A stretch of DNA of 47,065 bases from an uncultured archaeon (GTDB taxonomy: Archaea > Nanobdellota > Nanobdellia > Woesearchaeales > UBA583), in assembly GCA_937138345.1 (NCBI GenBank), contig CAKZOW010000094.1, positions 1 to 47,065 of the forward strand. The letters run 5' to 3'. Position numbers and translations under genes: made by a program. Below, one piece after another: positions 1-8,222 of the stretch; position 1 is the stretch's first letter; every line of letters begins with the position of its first letter. The notes beneath the pieces were generated by a model, which was given only the letters and a program-made list of their open reading frames with translations, did no database searches and was not told the DNA's origin.

Positions 1-110
1 GTCAATATGTATGCGTTGAGTCTTGAGAGAATAAACTCATCAGTTAAAGAATTAAATTGTGTTTTTGATTTAATTTCATTGAGAAGTAATTTTTCTAATT
101 CTTTATTCAT
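1..110 (-). CDS. 5' part of an unidentified protein, cut by the window edge
   Basis: Reading leftward from an ATG at 110-108, the frame stays open for 36 codons to the window edge. The peptide begins MNKELEKLLLNEIKSKTQ and continues with a helical, charged stretch ending FILSRLNAYIL. No motif is complete enough to name it. It points the same way as the flavodiiron gene but lies about 290 nt beyond it. On the minus strand an AT-rich stretch around 140-160 could be its promoter. It could be the N-terminal helical part of a larger enzyme, but that is a guess. Confidence 0.55.
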   Translation of the reverse strand, partial: MNKELEKLLLNEIKSKTQFNSLTDEFILSRLNAYIL

Positions 111-400
111 AGAATTATGATGCTTTTTTAGTTTAAAAATATAGCTATAGCCTAAAAGAGTTATTATGACACCTTTATTTACTCTATTGTTGTTTGCCAA
201 CTCAATAAATAGGATGGAGTTTCACGAGTTTACTTTATCCCTATTAAACCTCAGGTATTCAACAATGGCTATAATTGAATAATTATATTTGTATTGATAA
301 ATATATTTATTTTCAGAGATTTTTGAAAATAATTTCAATGAAATTACTCATCAAGAAAATGTGTAACATAAATTAGAAATTTATGAACTCACTTTTTAGA
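111..400. other. Intergenic region between two leftward genes
   Basis: No open frame with a credible start is seen on either strand. The right edge holds a palindrome (396-412, stem 6, loop 5) that overlaps the stop codon of the flavodiiron gene. AT-rich stretches near 140-160, read on the minus strand, may be the promoter of the partial gene to the left. Nothing else was recognised. Confidence 0.5.
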
Positions 401-2989
401 TTATTCATCTAAGAAATGAGCGTCTAGAAATGTTTGGAGATTTGACCCTCTATCAAGTGCTTTTCTAAGATGTGCTGCTTTTTTACAGTCTCCAATTAAT
501 ATTCCTCCTACAAATTGATTATCAAGGAAATAAAATTTTCTATATGATTGATTTTTAGGATCTTTTAATTCAAGAATTTGGTATTGTCTGCATTCTTGAT
601 CAAGCCCAATATCTCCAATTGAAAACATGGAGTATCCAAGTTCACTAAATGATGTAGCTATTGGCCTTTGATAGTATGTTTGGGTTGTATCTCCTACAAT
701 TTGTGCTCCTGCTACTCTTCCTTGTTCAAGTGCAATTGACCATAGTCCTATATTTTTACTCTCAAATTCAACAACATCTCCTGCTGCGTAAATATTTTCA
801 TCAGAGGTTTTCATCGTTTCATCAACTAATATTCCTCTATGGGTTTGAAGTCCTGAGTCATTTGCTAACTCGATGTTTGCTTTAACTCCTGTATTTCTAA
901 TTACCATTTGTGCAGAGATTTTGTCTCCAGCGTGTTGTAATTTTACTCCTGATACTTCTTTGTATCCTTCACCAGTTCCATAAATTTCTTCAATAGTCTC
1001 AGATGTTAATAATTTAATTCCTCTCTCTTTTAGGAATGCTTCAAAGAGTTCGGATCCTTCTGGGTCAAGTTGCCTAGACATAATTCTTGGGGCAAATTCA
1101 ACTACGGTTACTTCTTTACCAATTCTTTTTAGCGAACATGCCATCTCTATTCCCAAAATACCTCCTCCAATTATTACAATTTCATTTACATGGGGCTTTT
1201 GAACATATGAATTAATTTTATTAAAATCTCCTTTATTTCTTAGAGAAAATACTCCTTCTTTATCGTCTCCATATATTGAAAAAATATTTGCTCTAGCACC
1301 TGTTGCAAGTAGAAGTGAATCATAATAATATTCTCCTGTTTTGGTACTAATTTTTTTAGTTTCTTTATTTATTGATTGTACTTCTTCTCCAAGTTTTAAT
1401 TCAATGTTATTTTCCTCAAACCATTGTTTATCTTTTAGAGTACATTCTACTTCTGATTGACATAATTTTTTTGAGAGAAGAATTCTATAATACGGCAGTT
1501 CATTTTCTTCTGAAAATAACATAATCTCTGCAACAGGATTTCTTTTTCTTATACTCTCAATAGCAGAAATTGATGCAATTCCTGCACCTACTATGACTAT
1601 TTTTTGTCTTTTCATTGAACTAAAAGATATTTCTTCATCAATTACTTCAATAAATTGATCAGCAGGAGCACCACATGTAGGACATTCTTCTGGAGGATAT
1701 TCTCCTGAAAATATTTCACCACATACCAAACACTTCCATTTTCCTGTTTTTAATTGTGCCCAGTCAGTATTTTTCTTTTTTCTTAGTGTTAGAACTCTTT
1801 TTGCAAAGTCTTCACCAAAAACTCTACATTGTTTAATTTTTGCATATGAGTTAGGATTAAATTTTATCTTGAGTCCAGGTCTTACAACTTCAGTTTTTAA
1901 TTGAGATAATCTAGATTCAGTATTTCTAATTGCTTCACCTGACCATCCAAAAGATCCAAAAGCAGCACTTAATTTATTTTGACATGTTTTTGGGGAGAGT
2001 TTATGCAATATATTTGTAATTGGTGGTAGAGAATCTGCATTAATTGTTGGAGATCCTACTAAAAATGCTGAAGATGTATTTATTTCATGTAATACTTTGT
2101 GTTCTGGCATTGTTAGTGCATCAAGATATTGTACTTTAAATCCTTGTTTTTCAATACTCTCTCCAATTGTCTGAGCCATTGTTTGTGTATATCCGTATGC
2201 TGTTGTGTAGAGTATTGAGATTTTATCTTCTTCTATTTTTGGAGTAATTGACCATGAACTATATTTTTGTTTAACTTCATTAATCATTTCTTCTTTGTGG
2301 AGAGGTCCATGTGATGTTCCAATTACATCTATTGTCAAACCATCTATTTTTTTAATACCTGAGATAACATCTTCTGCAAAAGGTCCAAATATACAATCAT
2401 AATAATATTTAAACGCTTCATCAAATTCTTTTTTATTAATTTCATCTGAGAAAAGGTCATCTGCACAGTAATGTGCACCAAAAACATCACATGTTAGAAG
2501 TACTTTCTCCTCTCTTACATATGTAAACATTGAATCTGGCCAGTGTAGATTAGGAGCAATAATGAAATCAAGAGTTATACTTCCAATTTTAAGTGAGCTT
2601 CCTTCTTTTACTTCAATGCTTTCATATTCTGAGTTAGAAATATCTTTTAGAAATCCTAGTGCAGAGGGAGTTCCAACTATTTTTACATGAGGAATAATTT
2701 TGAGTATTTCCTCAATTTCTCCACTATGATCAGGTTCAGTGTGATTTACAATGATGTATTTTATTTTTTTTAAATCATTATCTGTGAGCTCATTGAGATG
2801 TTCAATTGTCTCTTCAGAAAAATGGTGCTTTGCGGAGTCTACTAATGCAAGTTCTTCTCCTCCATTTAAGAGATATGCATTATAGGATGTACCAAATTTT
2901 GTTTCCATAACTACATCAAAAATTTTTAATTCAGGATCTTTATGTTTAAGTAATGTGATATGGTTTGATATTTTGTGGTGTGATAACAT
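401..2989 (-). CDS. Flavodiiron protein fused to rubredoxin and NADH:rubredoxin oxidoreductase
   Basis: 862 residues carrying three modules that are usually separate. Residues 1-250 are the metallo-beta-lactamase-like diiron domain, with HTEPDH at 83-88 and later Asp/His ligand motifs (CDVFGAH, SHGPLH). Residues 255-400 are a flavodoxin domain ([16 protein letters not shown]) binding FMN. Residues about 416-452 are rubredoxin, with two CxxCG knuckles (CLVCG, CPTCG). From about 460 follows an FAD/NAD(P)H oxidoreductase with two dinucleotide folds ([11 protein letters not shown] and [10 protein letters not shown]). By family knowledge, electrons pass NADH to FAD to rubredoxin to FMN to the diiron site, which reduces O2 to water or NO to N2O. 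The fusion makes a self-contained cytosolic O2/NO scavenger in an anaerobe. It is transcribed divergently from a glutaredoxin. The stop codon lies in a small palindrome (396-412). Confidence 0.93.
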   Translation of the reverse strand: MLSHHKISNHITLLKHKDPELKIFDVVMETKFGTSYNAYLLNGGEELALVDSAKHHFSEETIEHLNELTDNDLKKIKYIIVNHTEPDHSGEIEEILKIIPHVKIVGTPSALGFLKDISNSEYESIEVKEGSSLKIGSITLDFIIAPNLHWPDSMFTYVREEKVLLTCDVFGAHYCADDLFSDEINKKEFDEAFKYYYDCIFGPFAEDVISGIKKIDGLTIDVIGTSHGPLHKEEMINEVKQKYSSWSITPKIEEDKISILYTTAYGYTQTMAQTIGESIEKQGFKVQYLDALTMPEHKVLHEINTSSAFLVGSPTINADSLPPITNILHKLSPKTCQNKLSAAFGSFGWSGEAIRNTESRLSQLKTEVVRPGLKIKFNPNSYAKIKQCRVFGEDFAKRVLTLRKKKNTDWAQLKTGKWKCLVCGEIFSGEYPPEECPTCGAPADQFIEVIDEEISFSSMKRQKIVIVGAGIASISAIESIRKRNPVAEIMLFSEENELPYYRILLSKKLCQSEVECTLKDKQWFEENNIELKLGEEVQSINKETKKISTKTGEYYYDSLLLATGARANIFSIYGDDKEGVFSLRNKGDFNKINSYVQKPHVNEIVIIGGGILGIEMACSLKRIGKEVTVVEFAPRIMSRQLDPEGSELFEAFLKERGIKLLTSETIEEIYGTGEGYKEVSGVKLQHAGDKISAQMVIRNTGVKANIELANDSGLQTHRGILVDETMKTSDENIYAAGDVVEFESKNIGLWSIALEQGRVAGAQIVGDTTQTYYQRPIATSFSELGYSMFSIGDIGLDQECRQYQILELKDPKNQSYRKFYFLDNQFVGGILIGDCKKAAHLRKALDRGSNLQTFLDAHFLDE

Positions 2990-3008
2990 AGTTTTTTCTT
3001 CTTAGCTT

Positions 3009-3024
3009 TTCTTATAAATATTGA
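3009..3024 (-). promoter_or_regulatory. TATA box of the flavodiiron gene
   Basis: On the minus strand the stretch reads AATATTTATAAG, about 20-30 nt before the ATG at 2989. It lies back to back with the glutaredoxin promoter, so the two redox genes share one divergent control region. No operator repeat was recognised between them. Confidence 0.6.
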
Positions 3025-3067
3025 TTGTCTTTACTAAGTAAGGTTGCATAGGGATGGTGTTTTAAGG

Positions 3068-3082
3068 AAAATATTTATAAAT
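3068..3082 (+). promoter_or_regulatory. TATA box of the glutaredoxin gene
   Basis: AATATTTATAAATC is centred about 30 nt before the ATG at 3106, the spacing expected of a leaderless or nearly leaderless archaeal mRNA. This layout recurs before most first genes of transcription units in the window. Confidence 0.65.
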
Positions 3083-3105
3083 CGTCGGGGCGTGGGCTTA
3101 CTATT

Positions 3106-3402
3106 ATGGTACATGTAGAATTATATGTTTGGTCGTATTGTCCTTATTGTCAAAGAGCAGAAGGATTATTTGAAGAGAAAGGAGTGAGTTTTGAGAGACA
3201 TGTTATGGATGATGATGAAGCTGGTCTTAAAAAATTAAGAGAAGAAACAGGTCATAAAACAGTACCTCAAATTTTCATTGATGGAGATTTTATAGGTGGT
3301 TGTGATGATTTATTTGATCTAGAAGATAGAGGAGAATTAGATCCTATGCTTGGAATTGAAAATGAAGATTTCGAGTTTGATGAAGATGAAGAAGAAGATT
3401 AG
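3106..3402 (+). CDS. Glutaredoxin with acidic tail
   Basis: 98 residues with a thioredoxin fold. The dithiol active site CPYC is at residues 12-15, directly after the first beta strand (VELYVWSY). The cis-proline motif TVPQIFIDG and the glutathione-site-like GGCDDL follow, as in the glutaredoxin family. The last 20 or so residues are almost all Glu, Asp and Phe, an unusual acidic tail that may mediate contacts or solubility. It would act as a cytosolic thiol-disulfide reductant. It is divergent from the flavodiiron fusion, suggesting a shared redox-stress role (inference). The stop is followed by a T-rich tract at 3410-3420, a likely archaeal terminator. Confidence 0.9.
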   Translation: MVHVELYVWSYCPYCQRAEGLFEEKGVSFERHVMDDDEAGLKKLREETGHKTVPQIFIDGDFIGGCDDLFDLEDRGELDPMLGIENEDFEFDEDEEED

Positions 3403-3434
3403 GTTTCTTATTTTTTTTTAAATAGTAAAGAAAT

Positions 3435-3714
3435 TTTATAATATATTTATTTTATTATTCAATAAGATATGAATGATTTTTTATTTTTTAGAAGAGCACA
3501 AGCATCATTAGAATTTATTATTTTATTTGTTTTTGCTTTAATTTTAGTTTCTCTAGCACTATATTCCATGGGTTTTTTTTCTTTAGAATTTTCAAAGCAG
3601 GAAGCAACTCTTTATCGAGAAGATGTTGCAAATTTGATTATTGAGGAATTCAATATTTATGGAGAAGTTCTTGGAGGTTATGAGAGAAATATTACAATTC
3701 CTTCTTTTTTATTA
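3435..3714 (+). repeat. 280-nt direct repeat, copy 1 (promoter plus pilin-like N-terminus)
   Basis: Matches 4856-5135 with only three mismatches seen by eye. It spans the TATA region, the start codon and the first 82 codons, which are identical at protein level. Downstream of it the two genes diverge sharply. The three differences are two silent A/G changes and one silent C/T change, indicating recent duplication or gene conversion. Confidence 0.95.
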
Positions 3715-4833
3715 CAACGATATGATATTGAATTTAATCAAAGTGATTCTTTATTGATTATGCGAGATTATATTGTGGAAAATGGAGAAGTTGAATATTA
3801 TTATGATTTACCAACAACAATAAATTTTAATACAAATATTGACTTAGATGGAAATTTGGTTATTTCTATGGAAAAAGAGTATAATCAAGATAAAACATAT
3901 GCTTTGGTAACTGAAGAATATACTTATGTTGAACCTCTTAATTGCACAAATATCCCTTATGGTGAATGGGTAATGGTTAGAGGCAATAATGATTTAGGTA
4001 CAAGGGATTTTTGTGTTATGAAATATGAGGCTAAAGTAACTCCGGCATCAATTCCAAATCTTGGAAGCCCTTCTTCATTTCAGTGTGGGGGGTCTTGTCC
4101 AATAGATGGTTCAATTAATCTTACTAGTATTCCAAATTATAGGCCTTTAACTTCAATTACACAATCAAGAGCTGCTTCTTTATGTTCAAATTTAGGTGGA
4201 AGGTATAAATTAATATCTAATGCTTATCATGTAACTATCACTAGGGAAATTGAGAATAATCCTCTAAATTGGTTTGGAGGTGTTGTGGGAAGTAATTTTA
4301 TTTATGTAGGTCATACAGAATCAGGAGGAAAATTAAACGCATCAATTAATGATAATGATGGTTATTATTTAACGGGAGATAGTCAAACTATATGTGATGC
4401 AAATTATAATAATTATGATATTTCAGAAAATACTCTTACTGGAAAAGCATGTGTAGGTCAAAGAAGAACTCATTATTTAGAAAATGGAGAAATTATTTGG
4501 GATATTTCAGGAAATGTTCAAGAATTAACATCAACAAATCTTTATAGGAATACGGAAACATCTCTTGGAGTAGATACTAATAATTGGGTTGAATGGGATC
4601 AAATTACTGGTAATGATTTTATGAGATCTCTAGATTATAGTTTAAATTCTAGTAATGGTATTGGGAGAATTCATACTTCAGGTAATACAGTAAATCCGGC
4701 GGGAGATTTACATATGGTAAGGAGGGGTGGTCAATACTCAGATGGTTTTAACGCTGGTATTTATTCGGGAACACTAAATAGAAAACCTTGGCAGAGATTT
4801 TCCGGAACTGGATTTAGATGTATCTACAATTAA
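3469..4833 (+). CDS. Class III signal peptide protein with FGE-like C-type lectin domain, copy 1
   Basis: 454 residues. The N-terminus MNDFLFFRRA-QASLEFIILF is an archaeal type IV pilin-like (class III) signal: basic residues, a cleavage point before QASLEF and a 20-residue hydrophobic helix. Such proteins are cut by a prepilin peptidase and assembled into, or anchored with, surface filaments. Residues about 150-454 resemble the formylglycine-generating-enzyme (SUMF1) fold, a C-type-lectin-type fold: FCVMKYEAK, CSNLGG, ACVGQRR, WDISGNVQEL, RRGGQ and the terminal GFRC. The FGE active-site cysteine pair is not apparent, so a binding role is more likely than catalysis. It shares its first 82 residues exactly with the next gene. 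The variable C-terminus between GG and GFRC resembles variable regions of diversity-generating retroelement targets (inference). Confidence 0.82.
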   Translation: MNDFLFFRRAQASLEFIILFVFALILVSLALYSMGFFSLEFSKQEATLYREDVANLIIEEFNIYGEVLGGYERNITIPSFLLQRYDIEFNQSDSLLIMRDYIVENGEVEYYYDLPTTINFNTNIDLDGNLVISMEKEYNQDKTYALVTEEYTYVEPLNCTNIPYGEWVMVRGNNDLGTRDFCVMKYEAKVTPASIPNLGSPSSFQCGGSCPIDGSINLTSIPNYRPLTSITQSRAASLCSNLGGRYKLISNAYHVTITREIENNPLNWFGGVVGSNFIYVGHTESGGKLNASINDNDGYYLTGDSQTICDANYNNYDISENTLTGKACVGQRRTHYLENGEIIWDISGNVQELTSTNLYRNTETSLGVDTNNWVEWDQITGNDFMRSLDYSLNSSNGIGRIHTSGNTVNPAGDLHMVRRGGQYSDGFNAGIYSGTLNRKPWQRFSGTGFRCIYN

Positions 4834-4855
4834 CTATTTTATAGAAAAAGTAAAC

Positions 4856-5135
4856 TTTATAATATATTTATTTTATTATTCAATAAGATATGAATGATTT
4901 TTTATTTTTTAGAAGAGCACAGGCATCGTTAGAATTTATTATTTTATTTGTTTTTGCTTTAATTTTAGTTTCTCTAGCATTATATTCCATGGGTTTTTTT
5001 TCTTTAGAATTTTCAAAGCAGGAAGCAACTCTTTATCGAGAAGATGTTGCAAATTTGATTATTGAGGAATTCAATATTTATGGAGAAGTTCTTGGAGGTT
5101 ATGAGAGAAATATTACAATTCCTTCTTTTTTATTA
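4856..5135 (+). repeat. 280-nt direct repeat, copy 2
   Basis: Second copy of 3435-3714, offset 1421 nt, with three silent differences. It again covers the promoter, the start codon and the first 82 codons of a pilin-like gene, and ends abruptly after the codons for PSFLL. Confidence 0.95.
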
Positions 5136-6296
5136 GATAGTTATACTATTGTTTTAGATTCTGATGCTTCTTTATTAATTATAAGAGATTATATTACTGA
5201 AGAAGGTCAAACTCCCTATTATTATGATTTACCAGATACTGTCGAATTTACTTATTTTACAGATTCTGATGGAAACTTAGTCATTACATTATACAAAGAT
5301 AAACAAGATGAAGACAGAGATTATTTGGTGTTTACTAATTCTTATTCATTAGTTGATCCTTTAGATTGTAGTGTTTTGCCTCATGGAGATTGGGTTAAAA
5401 TTCATGCAGATAGGTATTATGGAGTAAGCGAATTTTGTGTAATGAAGTATGAAGCTAAAGCTACTACTGCTACTGAAGTTTTTCTCTCAAACCCAATTAA
5501 TATGTCTTGTAGTGATGGAACTCTTCCTTGTGATGTGACCAATGTTCAAATTATTTCAAAACCACAATCAATACCTCTAAATTTTGTTAATCAAAGTGAA
5601 GCTCAAACTCTATGTTCTAATTTAGGTTCTGGTTTTAAGCTAATGACAAATAATGAGAGATTAGCTATAGCAAGAGATACTTTTGAGAGAAGTAATAACT
5701 GGTATGGGGGTAGTGTAGGAAGTAACTTTATGTTTTTGGGACATAATGATTTGGGAATTGAGGGGCTAGTTGGAGCAACAGTTGGTTTGAATGCTTCGCT
5801 AAATGATTTAGATGGATATTATCGAACAGGAGATAATGAAACTTCTTGTGATGGTTTTCATAATAAGGCTTTTCCCTCTGATGATGTGATTGTAGGTGGT
5901 CGTGCTTGTGTTGGTCAAAGAAGAACATTGGAGGTTAATAATAATGGAGAAATATTATGGGACTTTGCAGGGAATATGTGGGAGTGGACGGATGAGATTA
6001 AACCTACAGGAGATGTAAATTTTGGAAGGGCTTCTTCTGATTGGTTAGAGTGGGATAGTGTTTCTACTACTCAATATTCTCCAGCTTACTCTTATTTGGA
6101 CTCAGGATATGGAATAGGACAAGTTCTTAACGGTAATTTTTCTTTAGATCCGATTTCTGATTTTCCAAATCATGCATTTATGTGGGGGGGTGCATGGGGT
6201 AATGGAAATACAGGAGGTATTTACTCATTGTTTTTAAATAGGGGACCTTCTTATAGAATGAATTATGTTGGATTTAGATGTACTTATTCTCCATAA
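4890..6296 (+). CDS. Class III signal peptide protein with FGE-like C-type lectin domain, copy 2
   Basis: 468 residues. The signal peptide, hydrophobic helix and first 82 residues are identical to the upstream paralogue; the rest is clearly homologous but diverged. FGE-fold landmarks are better kept here: FCVMKYEAKA, LCSNLGSGF, GGRACVGQRR, WDFAGNMWEWTDE, MWGGAWGNG and GFRCTYSP. In FGE-fold families, WDxxGNxWEW and GFR close the core. The two paralogues align as GIYS, then LNR, then P, then GFRC, with nearly all differences between these anchors. Each copy has its own TATA box, so expression may be independent. The stop codon sits in a 6-bp palindrome (6293-6306) followed by a T-run. Likely surface exposed; the ligand is unknown. 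Confidence 0.82.
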   Translation: MNDFLFFRRAQASLEFIILFVFALILVSLALYSMGFFSLEFSKQEATLYREDVANLIIEEFNIYGEVLGGYERNITIPSFLLDSYTIVLDSDASLLIIRDYITEEGQTPYYYDLPDTVEFTYFTDSDGNLVITLYKDKQDEDRDYLVFTNSYSLVDPLDCSVLPHGDWVKIHADRYYGVSEFCVMKYEAKATTATEVFLSNPINMSCSDGTLPCDVTNVQIISKPQSIPLNFVNQSEAQTLCSNLGSGFKLMTNNERLAIARDTFERSNNWYGGSVGSNFMFLGHNDLGIEGLVGATVGLNASLNDLDGYYRTGDNETSCDGFHNKAFPSDDVIVGGRACVGQRRTLEVNNNGEILWDFAGNMWEWTDEIKPTGDVNFGRASSDWLEWDSVSTTQYSPAYSYLDSGYGIGQVLNGNFSLDPISDFPNHAFMWGGAWGNGNTGGIYSLFLNRGPSYRMNYVGFRCTYSP

Positions 6297-6316
6297 TTAG
6301 AATTATTTTTATTTGA

Positions 6317-6522
6317 TTACTGTTTGTTAAAACAAACAATAAACATATTCAAAAATTTGGGAAATTTTTGATCGCTTATAATTTGCTAGAGCAAATTATA
6401 AACATACTAGACACTTACTTTACTTACACCAGACACTTCACTATGTTACGTTCTTGTGTCTTGTTCATTTCATTCTCAAGATTTCTTGTCGTTTATTGTT
6501 TGTTAAAACAAACAATAAACAT
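6317..6522 (-). repeat. Gene-end echo array downstream of the RlmE-like gene
   Basis: Read leftward. The gene ends with MFIVCFNKQ and stop (6522-6493) inside a perfect 30-nt palindrome (6491-6520). Downstream an echo at 6405-6376 encodes MFIICSSKL and stop, inside an 11-bp stem with a 4-nt loop. A box GCGATC (6375-6370) and a 9-bp hairpin with a CCC loop (6370-6350) follow. A second echo at 6346-6317 encodes exactly MFIVCFNKQ and stop, differing by one silent base (CAG for CAA). The first linker, next to the gene, contains ACGAC, a small hairpin and AGAATG, as in the arlJ array. Confidence 0.8.
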
Positions 6523-7122
6523 TTCGCTGGATTTTTTTTGTGAGGAGTTTGGTTTATATTCTTTAATTTCTTTAAATATTGATTTTGCTAATTTTCTAAC
6601 AAATTCTAAATCTTCTCCACCAAATGTTTTAAATGCACAATTCCCTCCTTTTTTTAAATATTCTTTACAGAAATCAAGTGTTTGGACATTGAGTTTATGT
6701 GCTCTTCCTCTGTCTACTTTTGAATCTCCTGAAAATTCAGGAGCCATGTCTGAGAGAACAAGATCAAATGCTTCTTTGTGTTCATTAGATGTTAATTCTA
6801 GTTTTTTAATATAGTAATGAATCTCCGCAAAATCGTCTTCTATTATATGTACATTCTCTGAGAATTCGTGTTGTTTTTTAACTTCTAATAAATCGATACC
6901 TACGATATTTGCTTTTTTTAATTTAGAGTCTATATATTGCAACCAACCACCAGGTGCACATCCTAAATCAATTACTGTCATATTTTCTTTTAAGAGTTCA
7001 AATTTTTTATCTAATTGTTCTAGTTTAAAAAAAGATCTTGCTCTTACTTCAATTTTCTTAGCTTCTCTATAATAATATTCTTTTTGTCTATTTGCTGCAA
7101 ATTGTTTTAGACTTTTACTCAT
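6493..7122 (-). CDS. rlmE: RlmE/FtsJ-type 2'-O-ribose RNA methyltransferase
   Basis: 209 residues, the usual length. It carries the SAM-binding motif VIDLGCAPGGWLQYI (about 50-64) and the K-D-K-E catalytic set of the FtsJ family: K in RSFFKLEQ, D in LVLSDMAPE, K in CAFKTFGG and E in KSSEMF. The family methylates the 2'-OH of a ribose in 23S rRNA helix 92 (U2552 in E. coli) or a tRNA. The start at MSKSLKQFAANRQKEYYYREAKK is supported by a TATA box 21-34 nt upstream. The last ten codons form half of a 30-nt palindrome and are repeated twice downstream (6317-6405), which is the main oddity. Confidence 0.9.
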   Translation of the reverse strand: MSKSLKQFAANRQKEYYYREAKKIEVRARSFFKLEQLDKKFELLKENMTVIDLGCAPGGWLQYIDSKLKKANIVGIDLLEVKKQHEFSENVHIIEDDFAEIHYYIKKLELTSNEHKEAFDLVLSDMAPEFSGDSKVDRGRAHKLNVQTLDFCKEYLKKGGNCAFKTFGGEDLEFVRKLAKSIFKEIKEYKPNSSQKKSSEMFIVCFNKQ

Positions 7123-7142
7123 AGAAAAAATAATTGGGTTGT

Positions 7143-7156
7143 ATATATAAATATAC
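7143..7156 (-). promoter_or_regulatory. TATA box of the RlmE-like gene
   Basis: The minus strand reads TATATTTATATATA, 21-34 nt before the ATG at 7122. This supports the chosen start and a nearly leaderless transcript. Confidence 0.6.
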
Positions 7157-7172
7157 TTAACATGTATCTCAC

Positions 7173-7577
7173 TTATTCTAAGTTTTTTAGAAATATTTTC
7201 CGAGTTATTTGATATAATTCTTTAATAATTTTAGTTTGGAGGCCTAGTGTTATTAAACTAATTATTGTAATTATTACTGAGATACTAGTTTGACTTCTAA
7301 ATATTTCATAGATAAAGTAAATGATAATTCCAATTTGAAATAGTAGTGCAATTCTAAAACAGTTTTTTTTCTTGAGGACTTGTCGTGTTATAAATCCAAT
7401 ATTAATTAAGCATGATATTAATAGTAGTACTGATATGATACTTATTGCTAGTATTTCTTCTTTGAGAAATGTTAACACAGATTCATTTTCAAATCCTTTA
7501 AAGAAAAACATATACATTACAAGAAGTAATGTTAGAAATTGACTTATATTTATGAGTAAGTATTTTTTCGTATTCAT
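7173..7577 (-). CDS. Small membrane protein, four predicted helices
   Basis: 134 residues from the ATG at 7577. An in-frame ATG four codons earlier (7589) would overlap the upstream gene. I prefer 7577 because the junction then reads stop-A-ATG, the spacing used at other operon junctions here. Four hydrophobic stretches are visible (YLLINISQFLTLLLVMYMFF, ILAISIISVLLLISCLINIG, IALLFQIGIIIYFIYEIF, SVIITIISLITLG), separated by basic loops, with a basic C-terminus. No family is recognised. It forms a two-gene leftward operon with the charged protein at 7579-7821. The stop lies in a small palindrome ACTTA-gaa-TAAGT. Confidence 0.65.
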   Translation of the reverse strand: MNTKKYLLINISQFLTLLLVMYMFFFKGFENESVLTFLKEEILAISIISVLLLISCLINIGFITRQVLKKKNCFRIALLFQIGIIIYFIYEIFRSQTSISVIITIISLITLGLQTKIIKELYQITRKIFLKNLE

Positions 7578-7578
7578 T

Positions 7579-7821
7579 TTATAATTCATTATTGTTGAAT
7601 AACCAAGACCTATATGATTTTGAAATAGTTTTATTCTTAATTATTATTTTTTTTTTAAGTTCTCCTTCTTTATTTTTTAAGGAAGTATTGATTTCTTTGA
7701 TTTCTTTTTTATTGAGTTGAGCTGAATTAATTTTTTTTAATTTTTTATTTTGATTTTTTTGTTCTTCAAGTAATAATTCAACATCTTCAAGAATTCCTTT
7801 TTTTTCTGAGGGTTTGAACAT
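7579..7821 (-). CDS. Small charged coiled-coil protein of unknown function
   Basis: 80 residues, rich in Lys, Glu and Asn with heptad-like spacing (ILEDVELLLEEQKNQNKKLK), so probably a coiled coil. No known domain is recognised. The minus strand carries TTTTTATAAAC about 30 nt before the ATG (7846-7860), a plausible TATA box. It is the first gene of an operon with the membrane protein that follows. The context suggests that the two act together, perhaps as a membrane protein and its soluble partner (inference only). Confidence 0.6.
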   Translation of the reverse strand: MFKPSEKKGILEDVELLLEEQKNQNKKLKKINSAQLNKKEIKEINTSLKNKEGELKKKIIIKNKTISKSYRSWLFNNNEL

Positions 7822-7913
7822 ATTAGTATCTTTTGTATCTTTATGTTTATAAAAATTTCTTTTTTTGTCTTTTTTTAGTAATGAATTTATTCTAATTTTA
7901 GTTCTTTGGAGTA

Positions 7914-7926
7914 ATATTTATAAATG
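7914..7926 (+). promoter_or_regulatory. TATA box of tRNA-Met
   Basis: ATATTTATAAATG lies about 45 nt before the mature tRNA start, consistent with a short 5' leader removed by RNase P. Confidence 0.6.
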
Positions 7927-7970
7927 ACTTCTAGTTGATTTTTATTATAGGAGTGATCTTATATACTATT

Positions 7971-8044
7971 GTCGCTTTAGCTCAGTTGGTTAGAGTGCTA
8001 GACTCATAATCTAGAGGTCCCGAGTTCAAGTCTCGGAAGCGACA
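7971..8044 (+). tRNA. tRNA-Met (CAT), elongator type or Ile2
   Basis: Complete cloverleaf: acceptor GTCGCTT/AAGCGAC with discriminator A, D arm GCTC/GAGT, anticodon stem CTAGA/TCTAG with loop CTCATAA (anticodon CAT), T arm CCGAG/CTCGG with TTCAAGT. No CCA is encoded. It lacks the features of an initiator, so it is an elongator Met tRNA or a lysidine/agmatidine-type Ile2; sequence alone does not decide. Confidence 0.93.
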
Positions 8045-8178
8045 TATCTTGTTATTTATTCTTATTTAATATATTATATATTGTATCTTTATTAGTTACT
8101 ACTATTATTTCAACAAATCTGTTCGTATTCTATCAGTAACATAATTGGTGTTACTAGTAGTAGTATCAAATCATAAGG

Positions 8179-8193
8179 TTTATAAATAATGCC
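8179..8193 (+). promoter_or_regulatory. TATA box of the 55-codon gene
   Basis: GGTTTATAAATAATG lies about 30-40 nt before the ATG at 8223. A further TA-rich inverted repeat lies at 8090-8165, between the tRNA and this box; its role is unknown. Confidence 0.55.
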
Positions 8194-8222
8194 ATCATAT
8201 TATTTCTATCGCACGTAGACAA

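Noticed and set aside
4700-6296. Diversity-generating retroelement within the window
   Set aside because: Only target-like C-termini are present. I found no reverse transcriptase, accessory gene or template repeat in these 47 kb.
3469-6296. Active formylglycine-generating enzymes
   Set aside because: The fold motifs are present, but the catalytic cysteine pair of that family is not seen and the proteins carry pilin-type signals.
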